A DNA stretch of 15,772 nt, from assembly GCA_014860005.1 (NCBI GenBank), contig JACZKP010000096.1:1-15772 (forward strand), written 5' to 3'. The notes under the pieces were generated by a model that made no database searches, was not told the origin of the DNA, and saw only the letters and a program-made list of their open reading frames with translations. The stretch comes from Verrucomicrobiota bacterium. GTDB lineage: Bacteria > Verrucomicrobiota > Verrucomicrobiae > Limisphaerales > UBA11358. Positions within the stretch are counted from its first letter, which is position 1, and every line of letters starts with the position of its first letter. Made by a program: the position numbers and the translations under genes. Below, in pieces: positions 1 to 6,949 of this stretch.

Positions 1-135
1 GACCAGGCGGTAGCAGCAGCGTGCTCATAAACCCACCGGTGAGGAACCGACCCGGCGTGCCGCAGCATCGCCGATCCGCAAACCAGAGTGCTAATCAGAT
101 GCGCTAAAACAAGTTTGAAAAGATGTGGGTAATGA
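1..135. other. Left-edge stretch with no supported gene
   Basis: I see no supportable gene here. A plus-strand frame is open from base 3 to about 109 and could be the last 35 codons of a gene entering from the left, but its composition (many Arg, Pro and Asn) is not convincing. A minus-strand ATG at 26-28 would give only nine residues before the window ends. No tRNA-like fold was found. Confidence 0.3.
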
Positions 136-182
136 CAAGCCCTCGCAACCCTGGGCTTGATGACGGAATCCCTTTGGGATTC
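136..182. repeat. Pair of adjacent intergenic palindromes
   Basis: Two perfect stem-loops lie 6 bp apart. CAAGCCC (136-142) pairs with GGGCTTG (153-159) around a 10-nt loop. GAATCCC (166-172) pairs with GGGATTC (176-182) around TTT. They lie just past the stop codon of the minus-strand ligase gene and could end its transcript, but no T-run follows either stem. The combination of a 'CCCTGGGCT' stem and an 'AATCCC...GGGATT' stem looks like a dispersed intergenic repeat that I recall from planctomycete and verrucomicrobial genomes. That attribution is from memory; the palindromes are seen directly. Confidence 0.6.
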
Positions 183-219
183 ATGGAATTTTGTTTGAAA
201 ATTGTGGGCAATGAAAAGT

Positions 220-1914
220 TCACAACAAATTTGCGGTTTGAGTCGGCACTGTTGCTGGCGGTGATTTCACACTCGGCAGCAGTGCGCGCAGCGTGTCGAG
301 TGTATCGGCCTCGGCCAACGGCTTGTCCTGCCGCCAGCGCAACATGCGGGGAAAACGCACGGCGAGGCCGCTCTTGTGGCGCGAACTCAGGGCAATGCCT
401 TCGAAGCCGAGTTCAAAGACCATCGTCGGCGTCACGCTGCGCATGGGTCCGAACTTTTCCACGGTGGTCTTGCGGACAATGGCATCCACCTGACGCATCT
501 CGTCATCGGTCAGGCCAGAATAGGCTTTGGCAAACGGCACGAGTTTGCGCCCGGCGACATCGGCGGGCGCGTCCCACACTGCAAAAGTGAAATCGCTATA
601 GAGACTCGCGCGCCGGCCGTGACCGCGCTGCGCGTAGATGAGCACGGCGTCCACGGTGTAAGGATCAATCTTCCACTTCCACCAAACGCCCACGTCCTTC
701 GTGCGGCCGACGCCATACTGCGCATCTTTGCTTTTCAGCATCATGCCTTCAACACCGAGACGGCGAGAACTGGCGCGCTGACGATCCAAGTCCTGCCAGT
801 CCTCACCATGCAGCAACGTCGAAATTTGCAATTGCGGCGCGGCGCATTGCGCGACCACCAGCTCAAGCTGCGCGCGTCGTTCGAACTGGGGACGCGGACG
901 CCAGTCCTCGCCCTGCCATTCCAACAAGTCGTAAGCCACCAGCGCCACCGGCACCTTTTCCAGTAACCGGGCGTTGACGGTCTTGCGCCCAATGCGCTGT
1001 TGCAGCAGGGCGAACGACTGCAACTGGCCGTCTTTCCACACCACTATTTCGCCATCGAGTACCGTGCCGTTCGGCATATGCGGGGAGAGAGCGGCGAGTT
1101 CGGGAAAGCGATCCGTCACGAGTTCTTCACCGCGCGACCAAAGCCACAACTGACCCTGGCGTTTGACCAACTGCGCGCGGATGCCGTCCCATTTCCATTC
1201 GATCTGCCAGTTGCTGGGAGGGCCGATTTGCGCGACGAATTCTCTGGTGGGAATCTGTAACGAATGCGCGAGAAAGAACGGATACGGCTGGCCCAGGTCG
1301 CGTTCGTCTTCACCGCTGTCGGAAACAACCGCGATCAAACGCTGGAAACTCGCGGCGGTCGGCCGCGCCGAAAGATCAGTGTAGCCAACGAGCCGTTGCG
1401 CAATGCGCTTCCCATCAAGGCCCGCGAGTGCCGCCAGTGCGCGCATGACAAGCAACTTGGAAACGCCCACGCGAAAGCTACCAGTGATGAGTTTGATGCA
1501 CACCAACTGGCTGCGGCGATCCAACTGCTGGAGCAAGGGCCACAGGCGCGGAATCATTTCCTCCGGCGCGATTCCGCGCAGCGGCAGCAGCTTGTCCTCG
1601 ACCCAGGTGGCGAGACCTTCTGTGGAACTGTGTTCAGATTGCGGCAGCAGCAACGAGATCGTTTCCGCCAGATCACCGACCGCCTGGTAACATTCCTCGA
1701 ACAGCCATTGCGGGAGGCCAGAGGTTTGGATGGCCAATTCCCGCAGCAGCTTCGTGGGCACCAACTGGCGCGGCCGGCCGCCGCAGAGAAAGAACACGGC
1801 CCAAGCCGCGTCGGCGGGATGGATCGCACGAAAATAATCTTCCAACGCGGCGAGCTTGGCGTTGCTGCTCGTGCTCGCGTCGAGCCGGGCGTAGAGGTCG
1901 GCGAAGTTTTTCAT
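220..1914 (-). CDS. ATP-dependent DNA ligase
   Basis: A 564-residue ATP-dependent DNA ligase that seals nicks through a lysine-AMP intermediate. Residues about 1-190 form the helical N-terminal DNA-binding domain, and 'KLITGSFRVG' at 141-150 is typical of it. The nucleotidyltransferase core shows motif I KWDGIR with the AMP-accepting Lys241, motif III VLDGEIVVW (285-293), motif IV GVEGMMLK (387-394) and motif V WWKWKID (411-417). The C-terminus from about 420 is the OB fold. The length matches bacterial ligases of this class, and no Ku-, primase- or nuclease-like domain is fused to it. Its ATG overlaps the stop of the upstream exonuclease gene by 4 bp (ATGA), so the two are probably translationally coupled. 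In many bacteria this ligase and exonuclease sit with a DEXH helicase and a metallophosphoesterase. Neither is in the window, but the gene ends 219 bp from the left edge. Confidence 0.95.
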   Translation of the reverse strand: MKNFADLYARLDASTSSNAKLAALEDYFRAIHPADAAWAVFFLCGGRPRQLVPTKLLRELAIQTSGLPQWLFEECYQAVGDLAETISLLLPQSEHSSTEGLATWVEDKLLPLRGIAPEEMIPRLWPLLQQLDRRSQLVCIKLITGSFRVGVSKLLVMRALAALAGLDGKRIAQRLVGYTDLSARPTAASFQRLIAVVSDSGEDERDLGQPYPFFLAHSLQIPTREFVAQIGPPSNWQIEWKWDGIRAQLVKRQGQLWLWSRGEELVTDRFPELAALSPHMPNGTVLDGEIVVWKDGQLQSFALLQQRIGRKTVNARLLEKVPVALVAYDLLEWQGEDWRPRPQFERRAQLELVVAQCAAPQLQISTLLHGEDWQDLDRQRASSRRLGVEGMMLKSKDAQYGVGRTKDVGVWWKWKIDPYTVDAVLIYAQRGHGRRASLYSDFTFAVWDAPADVAGRKLVPFAKAYSGLTDDEMRQVDAIVRKTTVEKFGPMRSVTPTMVFELGFEGIALSSRHKSGLAVRFPRMLRWRQDKPLAEADTLDTLRALLPSVKSPPATVPTQTANLL

Positions 1915-2957
1915 GTGGGCTTCGCTGGTTCAACAGATGCGCCGCCGTCCTCCGTGGCCGTTGGGCCTTCCGCTTCTTCCTCGCCGTATTCCGTTGCGAA
2001 ACTTTGTGCGTCCAACCCCCGTTCGCGCAGCCAGCGCACCATCACGTTGATCTGACCGTGAGTGACGAACACGCGGTGCGCACCCGTGGCCGCAATCGCC
2101 TGTTGCAGGCCCGCCCAGTCCGCGTGATCGGACATGATGAAGCCGCGATCCACGCCCCGCCGCCGCCGCGTACCGCGCAGTTGCATCCAGCCGCTGGCGA
2201 TACCATCGGCGTAATCGCCGAAGCGTTTCATCCAGCTTGTGCCCTGAGCCGAGGGCGGGGCTAACACGATGCTGCGGTTCAACTGCGAAGTGTCGGTCAG
2301 GTTGCCGACGTATTGTGTCGGCGGTAGTTTCACTCCGGCATCGCGATAAATCTGATTAAGCGGTTCCACTGCGCCATGCATCAAGATCGGGCCGATTTCT
2401 GGATCAAGCCCCGAGACCACGCGCTGCGCCTTGCCGAAGGCGTAGCAAAACAAAACGGTCGCGCGCTTTCGCGCGGCGTTGTCCCGCCACCACGCATTGA
2501 TGTCGGCCACGAGTTCAGCCTGGGCCGGCCACTGGTAGATCGGCAGGCCAAACGTGGATTCGGTGATGAAAGTGTGGCAGCGCACCGGTTCAAACGGCGC
2601 GGAGGTGCCGTCGTCCTCCAATTTGTAATCGCCCGACGCCACCCACACTTCACCTTGGTATTCCAACCGCACCTGTGCGGAGCCGAGCACGTGCCCCGCC
2701 GGATGCAAACTGAGCGTGACGCCGTGATGATTGATGATCTCGCCGTAGGCCAGAGTTTCGAGCCGGATGTCCGCACCGAGACGCTTGCGCAGAATGCCCG
2801 CACCCGGCGCGGCGGCCAGGTAGTGATTGCTCCCGCTCCGCGCATGGTCGCTGTGCCCGTGGGTAATGACGGCGCGCTCCACCGGGCGCCACGGGTCAAT
2901 GTAGAAATCGCCGGACGCGCAATAGAGTCCTTCGGGTTTTGCAACGATCAGGTCCAC
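1911..2957 (-). CDS. Ligase-associated DNA exonuclease, metallo-beta-lactamase fold
   Basis: A metallo-beta-lactamase/beta-CASP-type protein of the 'ligase-associated DNA damage response exonuclease' family, about 348 residues. From the proposed start the conserved opening 'PEGLYC...GDFYIDPWRPV' comes first. It is followed by the metal-binding motif THGHSDH (His33, His35, Asp37, His38), then HPAGHVLGSAQV, SGDYKLEDDGT, the ESTFGLP segment and a late SDHADW motif. Family members usually begin a few residues before 'KPEGLYC', so I chose the GTG at 2955-2957, 19 bp after the preceding stop. No strong ribosome-binding site precedes it. In-frame ATGs at 3005 and 3011 would add 16-18 residues and overlap the upstream gene. 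The overlap with the ligase gene supports a joint repair role; the exact DNA substrate is inferred from the family. Confidence 0.9.
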   Translation of the reverse strand: MDLIVAKPEGLYCASGDFYIDPWRPVERAVITHGHSDHARSGSNHYLAAAPGAGILRKRLGADIRLETLAYGEIINHHGVTLSLHPAGHVLGSAQVRLEYQGEVWVASGDYKLEDDGTSAPFEPVRCHTFITESTFGLPIYQWPAQAELVADINAWWRDNAARKRATVLFCYAFGKAQRVVSGLDPEIGPILMHGAVEPLNQIYRDAGVKLPPTQYVGNLTDTSQLNRSIVLAPPSAQGTSWMKRFGDYADGIASGWMQLRGTRRRRGVDRGFIMSDHADWAGLQQAIAATGAHRVFVTHGQINVMVRWLRERGLDAQSFATEYGEEEAEGPTATEDGGASVEPAKPT

Positions 2958-2976
2958 AGTGCTTGAACATTGCCCA

Positions 2977-4179
2977 TCAACGTCCGAAGCGAAAGATGGA
3001 GGCATCGCCATTTTTCCGACCCAGAAAGGCGTCCCGAATAAGCTCGGCGGCGATGAGGCTGAAGGTGATGCCGTTGCCGCCGTAGCCCAGCGCAAAATAG
3101 GCGTGCGGAAACCGGGGATGGACCCCGATGTAAGCCAGGCCGTCTTTGGTTTCCCCGAAAGTGCCGGCCCAGGCATACGCGACTTCCAATGGCTGATCGG
3201 GAAACAATCGTCCGAACTTTTTGACCAGGGTGCGGGTCTTTTGCGAAATCAACGCATCCCGGCGTTTCCCATTCACAAAGTCCTCGTCTTCCCCGCCGAT
3301 GATGACGCGCCCTTCGGTAGTAGTCCGCAGATAGAGGTAGGGCGAGCCGCTTTCCCAAATAAGGCACTCCTGATGCCATCCGGAAATCTTCGGCAGCGGT
3401 TCGCTGATGAGGGCGTAGGTACTCTTCAAAGTTCCAGCCGCCCCGCGTAAAAGTTCTTTTGACTCGAAGCCCGCCGCGATCACGGCGCGCCGGGCGGTAA
3501 TCTGAAAACCATTCTTCGTGGTGATGCGAACGCCTCGGCGGGTTTGTTCCATCCGCCTCATCTCCGTGCGGTCGCAAACCTCCAAGCCCGCGCGCTGCCC
3601 CGCCGCCAGCAGGCCGTGCGTCAGCCGATGCGGATCCACCTGACCGCCATCTTTTGAAAAAAGTGCCGCGGGGCGCGTGAAGGGAAAGCGCTTCCGAATC
3701 GCTGGCTCATCGAAGAACTCCAGCTTGATTCCCATCTTCCGACGCAATCGAAATTCTTCGCGCAGGTCCGGGATTTCTGATTTATAGCGGGCGAGAAACA
3801 AACTGGGTTTTCGCGCGAAGCCGCAGTTAATTTTCAAGCGCGTGGCGAGTCGTTCCAATTTGCCAATCGCCTCGCGACATAACCCGTAGCTCCGCCGCGC
3901 CGCAACCGGGCCGACTTTCTTGATCAGTTCCCGCAACGGCACATCAATTTCGTATTGGAGGAGCGCGGTGCTGGCGCTGGTGCTGCCCGTGCCGATGTCC
4001 CGCTTGTCAAGCAGCAGCGTCGTTACGCGCGCTTCCGCCAGATGCACCGCCACCAACGCCCCGGTGATTCCACCACCAATGACGACTGCCTCGCAACTCA
4101 CATCGCGCTGCAACGACGGGTAATCCGCCGGCAGTCCGTTGTTGACCGACCAGAAGGGATGACTCGAAGTGAGGTTCAT
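2977..4179 (-). CDS. FAD-dependent oxidoreductase, DAO family
   Basis: A flavoprotein of the D-amino-acid/glycine oxidase (DAO) superfamily, 400 residues from the chosen ATG. The Rossmann dinucleotide motif is GGGITG at about 35-40, followed by an acidic strand end (LLLDKRDIG) and GSTSAS, the usual second FAD contact. The C-terminal FAD contact is YFALGYGGNGITFS. Together these show FAD binding, but the substrate cannot be read from sequence. An upstream in-frame ATG at 4251 would add 24 residues; I prefer 4179 because family members start a short way before the 'YPSLQRDVSCEAVVIGGG' region. The stop lies 19 bp before the exonuclease GTG, so it is probably co-transcribed with the exonuclease and ligase, an unusual partner for them. 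No signal peptide is seen, so it is likely cytoplasmic. Confidence 0.85.
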   Translation of the reverse strand: MNLTSSHPFWSVNNGLPADYPSLQRDVSCEAVVIGGGITGALVAVHLAEARVTTLLLDKRDIGTGSTSASTALLQYEIDVPLRELIKKVGPVAARRSYGLCREAIGKLERLATRLKINCGFARKPSLFLARYKSEIPDLREEFRLRRKMGIKLEFFDEPAIRKRFPFTRPAALFSKDGGQVDPHRLTHGLLAAGQRAGLEVCDRTEMRRMEQTRRGVRITTKNGFQITARRAVIAAGFESKELLRGAAGTLKSTYALISEPLPKISGWHQECLIWESGSPYLYLRTTTEGRVIIGGEDEDFVNGKRRDALISQKTRTLVKKFGRLFPDQPLEVAYAWAGTFGETKDGLAYIGVHPRFPHAYFALGYGGNGITFSLIAAELIRDAFLGRKNGDASIFRFGR

Positions 4180-4297
4180 TGAGGCTGGGCGGCTACTTAG
4201 CTGGCAGATACGATCGGAAAACCCGCACCCCTTGTTCGCCACAACGTCCAAGTCATAAACGCAACGATGCTACCCAGGCGGCGGCGGCACAGTTTCC

Positions 4298-5119
4298 TCA
4301 AGTCTTGAGGAATGCCAACAGGTCGGCGTTGAGTTGGTCTTTGTGCGTGTCGGCCAAACCGTGCGAGGCACCGGGGTAAACCTTTAGGGTGGCGTGCTTG
4401 ACGAGTTTGGCCGAAGCGTGAGTCGAGACGCCGATCGGCACGATCTGGTCGTCGTCGCCGTGGATGAGCAGGGTTGGCATGTCGAACTGCTTGAGGTCCT
4501 CGGTGAAGTCCGTTTCGGAAAACGCCTTGATGCAGTCGAGCTGGTTCTTGAGACCGCCTTGCATGGCCCGAAACCAGAAGGCATCCCGGATGCCCTGGCT
4601 GACCTTCGAGCCCGGTCGGTTGGCGCCAAAGAACGGCGTCGTGAGATCCTGGAAGAACTGCGAGCGGTCGGCGGTGACGCCGGCGCGGATGTCATCAAAC
4701 TTTTGGAGAGGCAGGCCGGAGGGATTGGCGTGCGTCTGGAGCATCAGCGGCGGCACCGCGCTCACCAACACAGCCCTGGCGACGCGTTTGGTGCCGTGGC
4801 GCCCAATGTAGCGGGCGACCTCCCCGCCGCCGGCAGAGTGGCCGACCAGAGTGAGGCCATTGAGGTCCAGCGTTTCGATGAGCTCCGACAGGTCGTCCGC
4901 ATAGGTGTCCATCTCGTTGCCGTTCCAGGGCTGGCTTGAACGGCCGTGGCCGCGACGATCATGGGCGATGCAGCGGTAGTAGTTGGACACCAGAAACACC
5001 ATCTGGCTTTCCCAGGCATCGGCGCTCAGGGGCCAGCCGTGGCAGAAAACGACGGGTTTTCCCGTGCCCCAGTCCTTGTAGTAGATTTGGGTGCCGTCTT
5101 TGGTGGTGATCGTGTTCAT
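4298..5119 (-). CDS. Alpha/beta hydrolase, non-haem chloroperoxidase type
   Basis: A 273-residue alpha/beta hydrolase closely matching the cofactor-free 'non-haem chloroperoxidase'/perhydrolase group. Seen directly are the oxyanion region HGWPLS (27-32), the nucleophile elbow GHSAGG with Ser95, the acid in HGDDDQIVP (Asp222-Asp224) and the catalytic His253 in GASHG. The family hydrolyses esters and, with short carboxylic acids and peroxide, forms peracids that can halogenate; the physiological substrate is usually unknown. Translation start is well supported: AAGGAG lies 8 nt before the ATG. There is no signal peptide. It lies in a run of stress-type genes, which would fit a peroxide-related role, but that is inference. 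The 118-bp gap to the FAD oxidoreductase shows no clear terminator. Confidence 0.93.
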   Translation of the reverse strand: MNTITTKDGTQIYYKDWGTGKPVVFCHGWPLSADAWESQMVFLVSNYYRCIAHDRRGHGRSSQPWNGNEMDTYADDLSELIETLDLNGLTLVGHSAGGGEVARYIGRHGTKRVARAVLVSAVPPLMLQTHANPSGLPLQKFDDIRAGVTADRSQFFQDLTTPFFGANRPGSKVSQGIRDAFWFRAMQGGLKNQLDCIKAFSETDFTEDLKQFDMPTLLIHGDDDQIVPIGVSTHASAKLVKHATLKVYPGASHGLADTHKDQLNADLLAFLKT

Positions 5120-5249
5120 GGTCGGGGCTCCTTGGTTGTTGATGTGGTGGTTTTCATGGTTTTGCTCAATCGGTTACTGATGTTTGGTTGCCAGACGTTT
5201 TCGACTTCCAGAGATTGTTTTCTTTGGCTTTTTTGATTTCCAGAAGCTT

Positions 5250-5402
5250 TTAGCTTCGGCTTCCAATTTTGCCAGGCGGGTGCGCTCCACCTGCGATCTG
5301 GTGAAGTTCACCGCCGGCGGCCGGTTGGTAATCTCCGGCGATTGCCGAGGCTTTTTTCGGTTGGGGCTTTCCAGAATTACTGGGAGTCTTCTTTTTGTTC
5401 AT
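5250..5402 (-). CDS. Small ORF resembling a catalase N-terminal leader
   Basis: A 50-codon minus-strand ORF beginning MNKKKTPSNSGKPQPKKA and containing GGELHQIAGGAHPP before diverging and stopping. AAAGG lies about 10 nt upstream of the ATG. From memory, large bacterial catalases often start with a Lys/Ser/Pro-rich leader, then a 'GGE.HQ.AG..HPP' stretch, then 'LTTNQG'. The expected LTTNQG and the whole catalase body are absent, so this may be a deletion remnant. A second frame on the same strand stays open from about 5396 to 5174 (one candidate GTG at 5309-5311) and gives a Lys/Glu-rich helix-like sequence (RLAKLEAEAKSFWKSKK). That makes it uncertain which frame, if any, is translated. Confidence is low. 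Confidence 0.35.
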   Translation of the reverse strand: MNKKKTPSNSGKPQPKKASAIAGDYQPAAGGELHQIAGGAHPPGKIGSRS

Positions 5403-5490
5403 GATGATCTAACCTTTCATTTGCTGCGTTCGGTTGCAGGCGTTATTCGTGGCAGGAGGAGTGGCGTATCGTTTGGGGAATGGACATGAG

Positions 5491-6333
5491 TCATTCGTCT
5501 TCGGGCACTTTTTCGCGCAGGGCCTTCCGGTGCCGGATGGTCCGGTGCGCGCTTTGCTTGAGGGCTTCCTCCACCGTCCGGCGCCGGACAATTTCCTGCT
5601 GCAGCTTGCGGTTCGCGACCGCCAGCGCTTCCACGCGGTGTTGCGCTTCCTCGGCCTGCTTGCGGGCGGTAATGTCTCCGAACGTTATCCGACACCATTT
5701 CCCCGTCCCCGCCAACGCGACGGCGGACACGGCCCGAAAGCCGGCCCAAAAAGTGCCGCCGCCTTCCCGCTGCAGCAGCGCCTCGCAGATTTGGTTCGTG
5801 GGCCCGCTGAAAACCTTTTTCAGGAAGGCCAGAAAGTCCGGCCGACTCGGCGCGGCGACCAACAGGGGCAAGCTCCGCCGGAGCAGCCGGGAACGGTCAA
5901 GGCCCAGCCAGGCGGCGCTCGTCAGGTTCGCCTCCAGAATCACGCCCGCTTCATCCACCGAGCAATAGCCCACGGGGGCGAAATCGTAGAGGTCGGTGTA
6001 CTTCTCCAGGCTCACCTCCAGTTCATTCCGGGCCTTCTCCAACTCGGCGTTCTGCATCTCCAGTTCAATCTGATGAACCTCCAATTCGTGGAGCAGCCGT
6101 TCGGGGCCGGATGCCGGAGCGCCGGCCTTGGACCGCTGGCGCTTCTGCTGCTCGCGCAGGCGGGCTTCGGCACGGTGGTAAAGCGCAGCCATCATCGGCT
6201 GGTGTGCCCGGTGAATACCCGTGGAAACCATTTTTTCCGAAGCACGACGGCGGGGAACGCGCACCCTGTTTGAGAAGGTTGGCTTTTTAGGCATTTTGGC
6301 TTGTTTAAGTTCTATCGGTTGGCGACCAACCAT
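5491..6333 (-). CDS. PAS-domain protein without an output domain
   Basis: A protein of up to 280 residues. A basic N-terminus (1-75) is followed by a coiled coil at about 80-112 (HELEVHQIELEMQNAELEKA), a single PAS domain at about 113-228 starting 'DFAPVGY' and ending 'GDITARKQAEEA', and a second coiled coil at about 226-262. PAS modules with this leading coiled coil are usually followed by a histidine kinase or another PAS domain. Here the protein stops 20 residues after the second coiled coil with no kinase, GGDEF or receiver domain, and no kinase motifs appear in other downstream frames. It is either a stand-alone sensor/adaptor that acts through dimerisation or a truncated kinase. Start choice is open: ATGs at 6333, 6294 and 6231 are all possible, and only 6231 has a weak GGAAA upstream. 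No transmembrane segment is seen, so it should be cytoplasmic. Confidence 0.8.
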   Translation of the reverse strand: MVGRQPIELKQAKMPKKPTFSNRVRVPRRRASEKMVSTGIHRAHQPMMAALYHRAEARLREQQKRQRSKAGAPASGPERLLHELEVHQIELEMQNAELEKARNELEVSLEKYTDLYDFAPVGYCSVDEAGVILEANLTSAAWLGLDRSRLLRRSLPLLVAAPSRPDFLAFLKKVFSGPTNQICEALLQREGGGTFWAGFRAVSAVALAGTGKWCRITFGDITARKQAEEAQHRVEALAVANRKLQQEIVRRRTVEEALKQSAHRTIRHRKALREKVPEDE

Positions 6334-6353
6334 GGGCGCTTTGAGGACTCAGC

Positions 6354-6422
6354 TTTCACAGACTTTACCCTGAGTCTCTGATTTCCAGGACCGCGTGCAT
6401 CACATGTGTAAGTTGTCCCTAC
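6354..6422 (-). promoter_or_regulatory. Putative regulatory module upstream of the PAS gene
   Basis: Read on the minus strand, the blocks are GTAGGG (6417-6422), GCGGTCCT (6387-6394), AGGGT (6367-6371) and TCTGTGAAA (6354-6362). The same blocks occur upstream of the PRC/BON gene at 12292-12350. The last block ends 20 bp before the most upstream PAS start and 59 bp before the ATG at 6294. Apart from this module, I see no gene or strong signal between 6334 and 6618. Confidence 0.5.
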
Positions 6423-6618
6423 CACACAGTTCATTCGCTAACCGCAGGTAAGAAGTTAAGTGAGAAATCAGAATATGCGACTGGGTATATCCCCCATCCT
6501 GGCTGGCATTGAAGTTAGGCGTTGGTGGTGGAAACGTTCATGAAATGCAAACAGGAACATGCGACCGATCTTCCCGTCGCGTGACTGGGCTTCAGCCTTT
6601 AGTTTGCCACGCGATTGA

Positions 6619-6885
6619 TCACTCTGATGGCGTTGGCCAGAAGGATTGGATTGGATTCAAAAAATCCTTGTTTCGATCAGACGCCTGCTGCAACTCAAGT
6701 CGTTGCCGGTCACTTAACGTTTCGCGCCTTTGACCGTTTTCCGCTGGAGGTGGCGTTCTGACCTCGGGCTGCGAGTCGTCGCGGTCTGCGGCGCTGGAAA
6801 CGGCGCGGGCAGTGGGGTGAGCGGATTCCGAGCGCGCGCGCTTCACAGCGCTGCGGAGTTTGTCATCGTGATGGTTGTATTTCAT
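6619..6885 (-). CDS. Small hypothetical protein, doubtful
   Basis: An 88-codon minus-strand ORF, 64 bp after the phospholipase D stop and in line with its neighbours. The product is very hydrophilic, rich in Arg, Ser, Asp, Glu and Gln, with a Pro stretch (VRTPPPAENGQ) and no predicted membrane segment or recognisable domain. No Shine-Dalgarno sequence precedes the ATG. It is included because it is the only orientation-consistent ORF in a 616-bp gap. It could be a disordered small protein or a chance frame; I do not recognise the family. Confidence 0.3.
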   Translation of the reverse strand: MKYNHHDDKLRSAVKRARSESAHPTARAVSSAADRDDSQPEVRTPPPAENGQRRETLSDRQRLELQQASDRNKDFLNPIQSFWPTPSE

Positions 6886-6949
6886 AATTGGTAACGGATC
6901 TGTGGAGTAATTCCCTTTCCGAGATTGGCGGGGCCAGACAAGTCAGCTT

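Noticed and set aside
1264..2055. 263-codon plus-strand ORF opposite the ligase and exonuclease
   Set aside because: Antisense shadow of two clearly functional genes with complete motifs; composition is typical of reverse frames in GC-rich DNA.
3005..3176. Longer N-termini for the exonuclease (starts at 3176, 3011 or 3005)
   Set aside because: They overlap the end of the FAD oxidoreductase in another frame, and the added residues do not resemble the family's N-terminus.
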